Assembly (NCBI GenBank): GCA_022059125.1
Contig: JAEUWY010000001.1
Span: forward strand, 3,720,001 to 3,784,000
From: Corynespora cassiicola
Taxonomy: Eukaryota > Ascomycota > Dothideomycetes > Pleosporales > Corynesporascaceae
Reading direction: 5' to 3'
DNA length: 64,000 nucleotides
Under the pieces are notes generated by a model, which saw only the letters and a program-made list of their open reading frames with translations, ran no database searches and was not told the DNA's origin. Position 1 is the first letter of the stretch, and the number at the start of each line of letters is the position of its first letter. This document shows positions 23,515 through 33,534 of this stretch, piece after piece. The position numbers were made by a program, and so were the translations under genes.

Positions 23515-24356
23515 CTACCGGCCCATCCAGCCGCCATCAATGGTGAGCACCTCTCCACTGACATAGGCCGAAGCTGCACTCGCCAGGTATACAATTCCGC
23601 CCTTGAAGTCGTCGGGGTTTCCCCATCTTCCCGCGGGGATCCTCTGGAGGATGCTCGTCGCACGGCTCTCGTCATTGATCAGCGCCGTGTTCATCTCGGT
23701 TGCAATGTATCCCGGCGCAATCGCATTGACGGTGACGCCCTTGCTCGACCACTCGTTCGAAAGCGCCTTGGTGAGCTGTGCGACTCCGCCCTTGGAGGCG
23801 GAGTAGGCAGGCACGGTGATGCCACCCTGGAAGGACAGCAGCGAGGCGACGTTGATGATGGAACCGCGGCGGTTTAGAGGCAGATCAGGCTCCTGGGCTA
23901 GCATGTGCGCACCAACGTCTCTGCACAAAGTGAAGACCGAGCTCAGGTTCACCTGGAGCACTGCCTGCCAGTCATCGTCGGGGAACTGGTGTGCAGGGTG
24001 ACGGCGTTGGATGCCGCCGCAGTTGAGCAGAATGTGAATTCGGTGACCGTCCTTGAGTACCTTGGGCACCAATTCTGAGACCGAGGATGCGGATGACAGA
24101 TCCGCAGTGTAGATTGTTGCTTTGCGGCCGAGCTTTTCGACGGCTTCTTTGGTGGTCTGGTTTGAGGTGTCACGCTGTGTACTGTCAGATTACTTTCGCC
24201 TCAACTCATTTGAGCTGCTGGACAAACCTGAACAAGCAGAATGTCTGCGCCAGCTTCAGCAAGCGCGAGCGCCATTGACTGTCCAATACCCCTGGTTCCA
24301 CCCGTCACGAGGGCAGTCTGGCCCTCTAGGGAGAACAACTGCTGTACCGAAGGCAT
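23515..24356 (-). CDS. Short-chain dehydrogenase/reductase, gluconate 5-dehydrogenase-like
   Basis: Model: complement(23515..24174, 24228..24356), 262 aa. The 53-nt phase-0 intron has donor GTTTGT and acceptor ACACAG. Classical SDR marks: cofactor motif TGGTRGIG (about 18-25), LNCGGIQ after the fourth strand, NLSSVF, Ser in INVASLLS, the catalytic pair in YSASK, and the C-terminal DGGWMGR seen in gluconate 5-dehydrogenase and 2-deoxy-gluconate 3-dehydrogenase relatives. The likely reaction is NAD(P)-dependent interconversion of a keto-sugar acid such as 5-keto-gluconate. It is transcribed away from the zinc polyol dehydrogenase across a 607-bp shared promoter. Co-regulation of a 5-keto-gluconate reductase with an L-idonate dehydrogenase would fit the fungal D-glucuronate route. 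The precise substrate is inference. Confidence 0.85.
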
Positions 24357-24963
24357 TGTAAGGTTGTGGTTGTCGGTCTGTGGATTTCAATGTATGACGA
24401 GAGATTGAACGATTTCAATGCTCAAGGGTAACAATCGTGTGCAAATTGAAATCAAAGCCTATCGCGAAACCAAAAGAGAAGAGAGAGAGCTCTTCAGAAT
24501 CGCAAGCTCAACTTCTAGCGCGGGGCTCCTCCGGTCGGCATCTGTCTCCCATTTTATCCCTCGGATTTCTTTCCGAGCCACCCAATCAGCGCCCCGCCTC
24601 GGCCTCTGTGGTCCCGCATTTTCAAACGCCGACGCAGACCTCCCACCATCCAAGTGGGAACTTGTTCCCCTCCACGAGTATTTCCGGGGAAAGGTCGCCG
24701 AAGAGGGTGCGTTCCGAGGGGCGGAAATGAACGCAGCTGCGTGCGGAAACGGAGGGCCGCCATGCGATATGGGTATGACTCGGCCCAGGTCTGGGACCAG
24801 AGATTGAGCTCCTCTTTCCTCCCCCTCGCCTTCAATCTTCACAGGAGCTTTCTGAATCATCTTCAAATCCGAAGAAAACCATCGGAAACGCGCGTAGCAC
24901 ATAGTATCAGCCCATTGCCGTTGCCCTTGGTACCCCGCATCACCACACATCACACCCACAGCC
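24357..24963. promoter_or_regulatory. Bidirectional promoter of SDR and zinc dehydrogenase genes
   Basis: 607 bases between divergent start codons. It contains purine-rich runs near the SDR start, a CCAAT-like CCAATCAG at 24582-24589, and an 18-base perfect inverted repeat at 24560-24577 (listed separately). It probably drives both genes together. Confidence 0.6.
24560..24577. promoter_or_regulatory. Palindrome CTCGGA-N6-TCCGAG, candidate Zn2Cys6 operator
   Basis: The bases read CTCGGATTTCTTTCCGAG, a perfect inverted repeat with a six-base spacer. The core is CGG-N8-CCG, the kind of inverted CGG site bound by fungal binuclear zinc-cluster activators. It sits near the middle of the shared promoter, beside a CCAAT-like box. 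Binding is inferred; no regulator gene of this class was seen in the window. Confidence 0.5.
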
Positions 24964-26339
24964 ATGTCTTCGAGACAAATCCGCGCCTCCGTCCTCCACG
25001 GCGCAAAGGACCTCCGAATCGTACGCTCTCAATCTACACCCTTCCCAGAACATACTCCCTAACCCTCCCTCCAGGAAGACCGCACGCTCTCTGCCCCCGC
25101 CCCCACCGAACTCCAAGTCTCCGTCCGCTCCACGGGCCTCTGCGGCTCGGACCTGCACTACTACCGCCACTACCGCAATGGCGACATCCTCGTGCGCGAG
25201 CCCATGTCGCTGGGCCATGAGTCGGCGGGCGTGGTCGTGGACGTGGGCTCCGAGGTGAAGGGCTTCCAGGTGGGCGACAAGGTGGCGCTCGAGGTCGGCC
25301 AGCCGTGCGAGCAGTGTGAGCTGTGCAAGGGCGGGCGCTACAATATCTGCAAGGGCATGAAGTTTCGCAGCTCGGCGAAGGCGTTTCCGCACGCGCAGGG
25401 CACGTTGCAGGATCGGATTAATCATCCCGCCGCGTGGTGTCACAAGTATGTTCAAACCCACCTCCCCCACACTTTCCTGCTTTCTCTCTGGAGTCTTGGA
25501 GGAGGGGAATCGTAGCCGGACAGTGTCATGGGATGGGAGAAGGAGAAGTGGCTAATGCGTGTGTCTAGACTCCCAGAAAACATCTCCCTCGACCTCGGCG
25601 CCCTCCTCGAACCCCTCGGCGTCGCCATCCACGCCTCCCGCCGCGCCTCCCTCCCCGCCGGCGCCACCGTCCTCGTCTTCGGCGCTGGCGCTGTCGGCCT
25701 GCTCGTCGCGGCCATGGCCAAGATCGCGGGCGCCGGCACCGTCGTCATCGCAGACATCGACGCCGGCCGCGTTGACTTCGCCGTCGCGAACAAGTTTGCG
25801 CACCGCGGCTTCACCGTGCCGATGAAGCGCGGGGCGACTATTGAGGAGAACCTCGATATTGCCAAGGAGACGGCAGCGGCCATTGGGGAGGTGAAGAAGG
25901 ACAGCGGGGCGGTGGTGGGGGAGGTGGATGCCGTCTTTGAGTGTACCGGTGTGCCGAGTTGTGTGCAGGCGGCGATTTATGTGAGTTGCTGGTCCGACGA
26001 GTGGGGTTCTATGGAGTACTAATGAAATCGTAGGCTACGCGACCCGGCGGAAAGGTGCTGCTCATTGGAATGGGAACTCCGATCCAGACGCTTCCCATTT
26101 CTGCAGCTGCGCTGCGCGAAGTCGACATTGTGGGTGTGTTCCGATATGCGAACACGTACCCCACCGGTGTTGAGATTGTTTCCAAGACGGGCCCTGACTA
26201 TCCCGACTTCTCCAAGTTGGTGACCCACAGGTTCAAGGGTCTCGAGTCGCAAGTTGAGGCATTTGAGATGGCTGGAAAGACAAAGGACGACAACGGTAAC
26301 CTGGTCATCAAGGTTGTCCTTGAGACTGGTGAGGTATAG
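24964..26339 (+). CDS. Zinc-dependent polyol dehydrogenase (sorbitol/xylitol/idonate type), four exons
   Basis: Medium-chain zinc alcohol dehydrogenase that oxidises a polyol or sugar acid with NAD. Model: join(24964..25020, 25075..25445, 25569..25980, 26034..26339), 381 aa, all junctions in phase. Catalytic-zinc residues lie in [10 protein letters not shown] and GHESAGV; the structural-zinc cysteines are CEQCELC and NIC (about 85-97). [13 protein letters not shown] and the GAGAVGLL nucleotide loop follow. These match sorbitol/xylitol dehydrogenases and fungal L-idonate 5-dehydrogenase candidates. It shares a promoter with the SDR and lies next to an aldo/keto reductase and myo-inositol oxygenase, so a step between L-gulonate or L-idonate and a keto-acid is plausible, or xylitol to xylulose in the animal-like route. 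Exon 3 is very GC-rich. The short first exon (19 codons) is supported by the strong intron with GTACGC and CCAG. Confidence 0.87.
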
Positions 26340-26705
26340 GTGATTTTATGATGTGAAAAGTTTGTTGTAGATGTAGTATAGATTTTTTTACCATTTAAAT
26401 GAGCATATTGAGATTTCACGCATGAATGATTAGAGACAATCAAGATTAGTGCCACAGTAACAACAAGTTTCCACTAGTAGAATAGTCACAAGATAGCAGC
26501 CTTAGGAGCACATCAGAAGTGGGGGATGCTAAACCTAATCAAGGGGGTATAGCTGAGAAGCCAGATCACTAGACACTGCGAGGTACGATTGTTGCCCGGT
26601 AATGCATTTTTTTTTCATTCATATAAACAAAGGTCGAATCTAGTTCTATAGACGGGGTATACCTCCTCTGCTTTCTTTACTTTCTTCCAACTGAGGCGGG
26701 GTAAG
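26340..26705. other. Convergent intergenic region
   Basis: AT-rich 3' regions of the zinc dehydrogenase (plus) and aldo/keto reductase (minus). No coding signal. Confidence 0.5.
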
Positions 26706-27747
26706 TCAACCGCTAAGGTCAACACCCTCGGGCTTGTCTGGGAAACCGCAGTCCACACCGAAAGGCGGGTACACAAAACGGGTGATGCCATTGGTCTTGT
26801 GGATAGACTCGAGCTTCTCCATGTCGCCAGAGTCAAGAGCAATGAGCTTGCGGTTCTCGTCGATGCGAGTGGGGGTGACGGACTTGGCGAGGACGGAGGA
26901 GTTGCGGGCAACTGGGCCGGGTCAGATAGGGTCAAATGCCGACGATTTACGTAAGACTTACGGTGGTAGCTCAACAGAACGGTTGCGGGGCCCACGCTGT
27001 GCTTCTTGGCGACCTCGTTGACGCCCTCGTCCTTGAAGAGGGGAGAGCCAGTGCTGCCCAAGGGGCTGTAGGCGGTGATGTGAATGCCCTTCTGCTTGCA
27101 GAAGTCGACAACTTCCTGCTGGGGGAGCAGAGGGTGGTTCTCAATCTGGTTGGCAGCAGGGACAATGGTGGCCTGGGCGAGAAGCTTCTCAAGGTACTTG
27201 ACCGAGTAGTTGGCAACGCCAATGGCCTTGACCTTGTCGGGGTGAGTCTGGATCAGCTTCTCCATGCTCTTCCAGGTCTGGATGTGGTTGGTGCTGTGGT
27301 CGATGTCACGGGAGCCATCGGGGTGCTTGGGGAAAAGAGGGTGGTTTCCTGGTCTTATCAGCAACATGTCATTGATGCCGTGCTTGCAAGCTTACCGTTG
27401 GGGTTCATGGGAACAGGCCAGTGGACGAGGTACAGGTCGACGTAGGGGGTCTTGAGAAGATCCAAGCTCTTCTGGAGCCCCTCCTCAGTCCTGGTGTGGA
27501 ATGTGCACCACAGCTTGCTGGTGATAAAAAGGTCCTCGCGCTTGACGATGCCGCGGGAGATGACGTCCTGGATGGCCTCGCCGACCTCATCTTCGTTCTG
27601 GTAGCAGTAGGCGCAGTCAATGTGCCTGTAACCGGCCTCAATGGCGTGGACGACAGCCTTCTTGACCTCGCCAGGGGCAGACTGCCAGGTTCCCAGACCC
27701 AGAGCGGGAATGGAGGCACCGGTGTTGAGAGGCAGAGCAGTGTTCAT
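26706..27747 (-). CDS. Aldo/keto reductase, candidate D-glucuronate reductase
   Basis: NADPH-dependent reduction of an aldehyde to an alcohol. Model: complement(26706..26911, 26962..27348, 27396..27747), 314 aa, introns of 47 and 50 nt in phase. The AKR catalytic tetrad is visible: Asp in [13 protein letters not shown] (about 44-56), Tyr in the same motif, Lys in FITSKLW, and His in [19 protein letters not shown] and the cofactor motif [13 protein letters not shown] also match. Length is typical (about 315). The start was chosen at the methionine of [10 protein letters not shown], which has a CACC ATG context; the frame is open further upstream but without conserved sequence. It is divergent from myo-inositol oxygenase, whose product is D-glucuronate, so reduction of glucuronate to L-gulonate is the natural guess. 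Glycerol or xylose reductase activity is also possible. Confidence 0.87.
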
Positions 27748-28804
27748 GGTGGGAGTTGGGTGCAGGATGTGTTTTGGTGTACGAGCAAGCATAAACTTGG
27801 AGAGAGCTGGATTCATGGCGGGACAGGAGGGTTGGGGTATATGTAGCGGGGGTTCAATTGCCGTGGGTATGCTTGGAGCCCCATATTGTGGCTGGCTTTC
27901 TCCGTTCTGGGCTCGGAAATGCCATCTACTCGACGTGATTGATGAGATTAATTCTTCCGAGACCCCGCTACGCATGCCCCGCCGGGTCATTGTTCGGGCC
28001 GGAGGCGCGCGGACCAAAGTTTATGCGCCCCGAAGCCTTCTTGGACACTCTGCAAACTTTTCACCAACCCCCATGGCGTCGCCCACGCCATCCCGTCTGG
28101 GAACCCGTCGGCTGAATCACCACCGAGCTTCACGTGCCCGCCGGATGCTGTCATCATGCGTCGGATCCGTGTGATCAGCAAGAACCTCCACAGGGGCCCA
28201 GCGTTGACACGCGCCGTCGAGATCTCACGTAGCGGCGAGAATTCCCTCCTTCGGCCAAAATAGGAACAAGATTGCGCCATCCAGCATGTACGAACAGGCG
28301 GGGACCCTCTTTGGACCCTCAAAATCCAGCTCTAAGCAGCTAGCATCCAACCACCGTCGTCGCATTACCTGGTGCTACCCGGCAAGCTTGCTCAGCGAGC
28401 GTTTCCAGAATCCCCAGATCCGATTCTTGCCAGTTGTGGACCATCTGCGGGGCGGGGAGATTTTCCTCATGTCGACGCCAACCTCTTCGCATCGCCGCGA
28501 CGTGGAGACTGCCGGAGACAGGTCCACTTGATCCTGGAGAACGGCAAATTCTGCTGTCGCTGGTAGGCTGGAGCTTTTTCGGACGGCCAGCGTGGTGAAG
28601 TTCTTTTTGATGGCGTGGAGAAATACCCTGTACAGCAGGCGCGAATCTGTGGAGGAGCAAAAGGATAAGTATCTGCCATTCATCGCTCGAGTATTTCAAG
28701 TCATCAACTCGACTCCAATTCCATCCTCCATCTTCTCGCAGCCAACCCCTTCACTACTGTCGCGTGTTTCCCAAGTGATACCCCTCAATTTTTGACTTCC
28801 CACA
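27748..28804. promoter_or_regulatory. Bidirectional promoter of aldo/keto reductase and MIOX genes
   Basis: About 1.06 kb between divergent starts. It holds an inverted pair of the CTCGGA half-site (CTCGGAA at 27912-27918 and TTCCGAG at 27956-27962), the same half-site as the palindrome in the other divergent promoter of this group but more widely spaced. Open frames here (for example 28340-28699 minus) are not convincing. Confidence 0.45.
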
Positions 28805-29834
28805 ATGGCACCCGGAGCCCTTATCGAGCAGCCCAACGTGGCCGAGCCCTTCAACAAGCCCGACGGTCTCGCCCTCGAGGCCTCTTCCGACCTCATCGAC
28901 GATGTCAACGTCCTCAAGGCCGCTCTCAAGGTCAAGCAGGGCAACGCCACCCAGGAGGAGAAGGACATCTACGAGAAGTCCCAGTTCGACGCCGAGAAGG
29001 ACAAGGCGCAGTTCCGTCAGTACGAGGAAGCATGCGACCGCGTCAAGAACTTCTACCGCGAGCAGCACGAGAAGCAGACTGTCGCCTACAACCTTCGCGC
29101 GCGCTACCAGTTCCACCACCAGACTCGGGCCGAGATGACCATCTGGGAGGCCATGGAGAAGCTCAACACGCTCATTGACGAGTCCGACCCCGACACTTCC
29201 CTCACCCAGATCGACCACCTTCTCCAGACTGCCGAGGCCATCCGCCGCGACGGAAAGCCCCGCTGGATGCAGCTGACGGGCCTGATCCACGATCTTGGCA
29301 AGCTCCTCTTCTTCTACGGCGCCGAGGGTCAGTGGGACGTCGTCGGCGACACCTTCCCCGTCGGCTGCGCCTTTGACAAGCGCATCATCTACCCCGACAC
29401 CTTCAAGGGCAACCCCGACCATGACAACGAGATTTACAGCACCGAGCACGGCATCTACGTCCCCGGCTGCGGTCTCGACAACGTCATGCTCTCCTGGGGC
29501 CACGACGAGTACCTCTACCACATCATGAAGGCCCAGTCCACCATCCCCGACGAGGGCCTTGCCATGATTCGCTACCACTCCTTCTACCCATGGCACCGTG
29601 AGGGCGCCTACCGCTGGATGATGAACGAGAAGGACCACAAGATGTTGGAGGCTGTCAAGGCTTTCAACCCTTACGACTTGTACAGCAAGAGCGACGACAT
29701 GCCCAAGGCTGAGGACCTCAAGGTGAGTTTTTTTCTTTTCCCCGACCCTATGAACCCAGGCTAACGATTTGTAGGAGTACTACCTTGGCATCATCGATGA
29801 GTACATTGGCAAGGACAAGAAGATCAAGTGGTAG
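28805..29834 (+). CDS. Myo-inositol oxygenase (MIOX)
   Basis: Di-iron enzyme that cleaves myo-inositol with O2 to D-glucuronate, the committed step of inositol breakdown. Model: join(28805..29722, 29775..29834), 325 aa. The 52-nt intron (GTGAGT, TTGTAG) splits off only the last 19 codons; without it the frame runs into intron sequence. Conserved iron ligands can be placed: His in TQIDHLLQTAEA, His-Asp in LIHDLGKL, His in SWGHDEYLYHI, His in IRYHSFYPWH, and Asp in FNPYDLYSK. The substrate-loop region GQWDVVGDTFPVGC is also present. Length fits the family (about 280-320). Codon use is strongly C-ending, suggesting high expression. It is divergent from the candidate glucuronate reductase, which supports a pathway cluster. 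Confidence 0.95.
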
Positions 29835-30877
29835 ATGTCTTCCTTGCATCAAAGTAAATGACGATTCCGGTCTACTGGATAACGAATTTCCTTGGTTGGG
29901 TTGGTTCTGGGATTTTGTCTGGGGGAGGTTGTATGAAAGGCAGACAGGAACAGGGATTTTGTTATATGAGCATCACGGAGTGCCAGAAAGGCCCGTGCGA
30001 ATGAAATAGCGTTTTTCGTTTTGTGAAATTGTGCTCAAGACGTAGACGTGTCTGCAAAACAGTGGAACGACATGCACGAGAACCCGATCGCTTAACGTCC
30101 TTCTTCAGTTCGGAAGCCCAAAGTGCCTTGACCGGTCTGTGGCAGCCTTTGCAAAGTATGAAAACCCATCATAACACAAATATGTGTTCCAAGGTCGTTG
30201 ATTAGGTCGGGGATGTTCGGAACCGTGTGTATTCATGCGCTTATGCTGCAAAATGTATGGTAGTGCAGTCAATCGTGTCCTTCCGATTCAAGCCAAGGAT
30301 GCATCAGGCCCCCTGCTTGTGCTCCCAGACCACAAGCAAGGGTTTTTTTTAAGCCATCATCACGATGTGAGGGAGTAGCCTCAATAATGATATTCTGATG
30401 GTTATTGACCGATGACAATATTCACGCAACAAATATCAGCGGCACGTGGTGAGTCAGATGCGTGGCAAAGCTGCTGACAAGCCTCCAACGTCTTTCGCCT
30501 CCATGCGGAAGAAAAAGGCGGGGAGGCGCTGGAACCCTCACCCACAGCCTTGTGGTTTGAACGTACAGACTGAAGCCTTTCGTGGCCCCACGTGAGCCGC
30601 CATACCGAGAAGCTTGTAACGCTGTGGCGCGGATTCAAAATCGCACAGGCGTTTGCTGTGTGGAACGTACGTAGCGAAGTCTGAATTTTAGGGGTGCCGG
30701 GCTTCCTTTAGTCGATTCAGCTTTTATTTGATTCATTGATCGGGTTCTACTTCACTGTCGATGATCCTGGGATATTCTTGGGTTGGAAGACTTCTCTACC
30801 TGGTGAGTTAGCAGAGAACGGCTCTTCGGGTCCTACTGACATTTGCTACGCACAGTAAAATCAAAATCGCCACCGCT
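29835..30877. other. Intergenic region
   Basis: 3' region of MIOX followed by about 0.8 kb upstream of the HeLo-like gene. No open frame over 80 codons and no recognised repeat. Confidence 0.5.
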
Positions 30878-31720
30878 ATGGTTGATACCGGCCTCAGCAC
30901 CGTCTTAGGCCTACCGGGCCTCTTTGTGTCCTGCGTACAATGCTTCGAATATATACAGTACAGCCGCAACATCGAGAAAGACTGCGAGGATTTGGTTATT
31001 AAGCTGCGTTACATCGGCCTGGCTCTTACACGGTGGGGGGAATCGATGGGATTTGGCGACGATCGCGAGCCTATACAGGACAGTGAGCTTTTGGAAGAAT
31101 GTCGGGTCTATTTCGATCGCATCATGGTCAGATTCGAAGACGCACGGACCAGAAGCAACCGCTTCAAAAAGAACGCCCCTGACGAGCGTGGGCGGATAGC
31201 CGGAGAACCGGACTCGCAGGCTCGGGGGCTAAGCCAGAAGCTGAAAGATCTTATGAATAGATACACTACGAGATATGCTGCGAAATATCGTAACGGCGTC
31301 AATACTTTCAGATGGGCCGTTTACGATAAAAAGACGTTGGAGCTTCTTGTTGCCGCTCTCCGCGCAGACTTTGAGGATCTGAAGAACTTATTCCCCGCGG
31401 ATACAATTTCTATTCGTGAGCAGAGGCTTCTGAAAAGCGAGGCAAGTGGGTTAGATGATGACTCTCTCATGTTGATGCATGGGCTCGCATGCGAGAATGA
31501 CGATGAATCTATGAAGGCGGTTTTGGAAGCCGAGGTCACGAGTCGCAAATCAAAAGGTCATGTATATGACGGATTTGATATAGAGGGAAGTAACGGACTC
31601 ATTTTCAGGGCCGGAGATGAAATTGCGAGAGGCTCAATTCCGCGTGGGCAAGGCCATTATTATAGAAACATCACGATACGAGGTTCGGGGTCGATCAATG
31701 CGGGAGACAAGTATCATTGA
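30878..31720 (+). CDS. HeLo-domain protein with C-terminal HET-s-like double repeat
   Basis: Single exon, 280 aa. The N-terminal region resembles a HeLo domain: MVDTGLSTVLGLPGLFVSC (hydrophobic first helix), QCFEYIQYSRNIEKD, IGLALTRWGESMGFG, and FRWAVYDKKTLELLVAALR (about 145-165). The last 55 residues hold two imperfect repeats, about 227-248 (GHVYDGFDIEG...FRAGDEI) and 259-280 (GHYYRNITIRGSGSINAGDK), joined by a short Gly/Pro linker. Two repeats each ending in G-D/N-x-aromatic or aliphatic recall the beta-solenoid prion-forming domain of HET-s (HRAM family). The domain order, toxin helix bundle followed by amyloid repeats, is that of HET-S. Expected role: membrane-acting cell death in non-self recognition. 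No NLR carrying a matching N-terminal repeat was found in the window. Confidence 0.8.
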   Translation: MVDTGLSTVLGLPGLFVSCVQCFEYIQYSRNIEKDCEDLVIKLRYIGLALTRWGESMGFGDDREPIQDSELLEECRVYFDRIMVRFEDARTRSNRFKKNAPDERGRIAGEPDSQARGLSQKLKDLMNRYTTRYAAKYRNGVNTFRWAVYDKKTLELLVAALRADFEDLKNLFPADTISIREQRLLKSEASGLDDDSLMLMHGLACENDDESMKAVLEAEVTSRKSKGHVYDGFDIEGSNGLIFRAGDEIARGSIPRGQGHYYRNITIRGSGSINAGDKYH

Positions 31721-31943
31721 ATGGATCTGATACTAAAAGCTTCAGATTAGAGAATACTATCGAATCTGTCAAAATTATGTCTTGCAAAACCATTCATTGC
31801 TTCCCGAAGAAAATCCTCAAAAGCCTTTAAGACAAGGACCGATACGTTTGAAATGACAGTGGTAACTTACAATCTAGAGCTGAACTTTGCGCCAATCGTA
31901 ATCCAATATCAAAGCTGACAATCGACTTCTTGTACCCTTCTCT

Positions 31944-32392
31944 TCATCTTCTGACTTGGTTTCGTCCTCTCACATGCTCCTTTGCCAAGGATGACAAAAT
32001 AGCCCCAAAAGTGATTCTCAATATCAGATATGCTACTGTCCGTGTTTTAGACACAGGACTTCTCTGGTAATAGTGCAAATCATCTTCAGAATTGCTTAGT
32101 ATGCTATTGCCGTCATCTATAGATCTTTCGTCCTCGTCATCCTCGTCGTCCTGGTTGTCGTCCTCTTCGTTGTCCTCGTCGTCGCTCTCTTGGCCATCTT
32201 CGTTCTCTTCGTCTGTGTTGCTGTCATAAATCCGCTGCCTTTTCAGATGTTCATCGAGATCAATCGAGATCGCACTCATTTCCCTTCTCAGCATCCGTAA
32301 GCCAGGTCTTCCTAATGAATCTCTAAGAGGCTCAGAGGTATCCTTCGGAGTAGGAGTGCTTCTGCTAGATGTACTCCTTCCAATTTTTTCTT
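31944..32392 (-). CDS. Last exon of an unresolved acidic protein gene
   Basis: A minus-strand frame open from 32392 (after a CTAG acceptor) to the stop at 31944, 149 codons. It contains a Ser/Thr/Pro-rich start (TSSRSTPTPKD), a strongly acidic central run of Asp/Glu (about residues 60-95 of the exon) and a hydrophobic segment near the end (VAYLILRITFGAILSSL), followed by a basic tail. Earlier exons probably lie between 32,400 and 32,760, where an open frame with a GTAAGG donor occurs at 32588-32758, but I could not join them in phase. It is not recognised as any family. A tail-anchored membrane protein is possible. Confidence 0.4.
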
Positions 32393-33534
32393 CTAGATGG
32401 TGTTAATTTTCTATTTGGCATCCATGGAATGTAGCTCACGAACCTTTGGACACATTGAAGAAGGTGTTAATAGTGACTACTTGATATCGTAATACATCAG
32501 TGTTTCATGTCATGCAAATATTGGCGACCCTTACGATTACAGTCTAGCATATGTGAGCAATAAATACTGCTATGTACATGGGTAGATCCTTACGTGTGTA
32601 CGTCGCTTGTTCGTTGGTGTTCGTATCGCCGTAGCGGACGCTCCCCGAATTTGCACATGTAAAGTCTCCCGAATATGTTTTGCCAAGATCCATTGGTCGG
32701 ATTCAATAAAATGAAGCGCAGGAGAACGGTGATTCAAGAGGATGGTGGTGGAGAGCAATACCCTTGCAGACCGGTAGGATGTTCAGACGTATAGTGGGCT
32801 GGTGTTAATTTGGTTGGGCCTGCAGAGCTCGCAAATTTTAGTGATGCCTAGTTAGACTGCATGAAATACCTTGTACTATGGACACGTATCCAATAATTTT
32901 AAGTACCAGGCAATGCGGGCCTATATACGTGGATAACCCCTACCGTACCAATTGACCACTGCGTAGAAAGCGGTCAAGAAGTGAGACATAGCCGGTGAGA
33001 CCAAGGAAAGTTGAGGTTTAGGGCTGCGCATCCTTTCTATCCACTCGATACGTGCAAGTAGAAGTGGTCACACAGCATTATGCCCAATGTGCTGTCAATG
33101 GGGCTTATCATAGGCATCGTGGATGGTTTGGACCGAGATATGCCTTGTAAGAAAGCCTAGTCTAGGCAAATACTCTTGACATTGTGGTCCTGATCGTGAA
33201 TGAAACTTCCACGTCACATCGACATGAACCAATCCTAGCAACCGTGACGTCTTTCTGCAAGATTTGTCATATCAACAAGGCACAAGGCAGATTCAGCTGA
33301 ACCTTATCAGGATTTGATCTGCGTAATCCATCATGGCTTAGCTGTTCTGTAAGCCGGAATTTGTGTACCGAAAATCACAGATACCGAGATCGGGATGCCG
33401 AGGTAGCCTGTTCTAATCGAAGGGACTCATATAATTAACCCACTGCCCCCAGGTGATATTCCACAATAGATTCGAAATCAAATACTCAGTCTTTTAATAT
33501 TGTCACCGAGATATTTTTTGTAGGACTTCACATT
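32393..33534. other. Interval with possible upstream exons and promoter
   Basis: The left part (to about 32,760) likely holds unresolved exons of the minus-strand acidic-protein gene. The rest is the upstream region of the second HRAM-like gene. A short frame at about 33,097 encodes a hydrophobic start followed by a GTAAGA, but joining it to the gene at 33535 would need a 377-nt intron and was not accepted. Confidence 0.4.

Noticed and set aside
28754..29638. 294-codon minus-strand frame over MIOX
   Set aside because: It is the antisense shadow of a gene with strongly C-ending codons; the plus strand carries the MIOX iron ligands.
33097..33534. Upstream exon giving the gene at 33535 a hydrophobic start
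   Set aside because: A short hydrophobic frame with a GTAAGA donor exists near 33,097, but the intron would be about 377 nt, far longer than the others here, and the joined sequence does not match the HeLo first helix.
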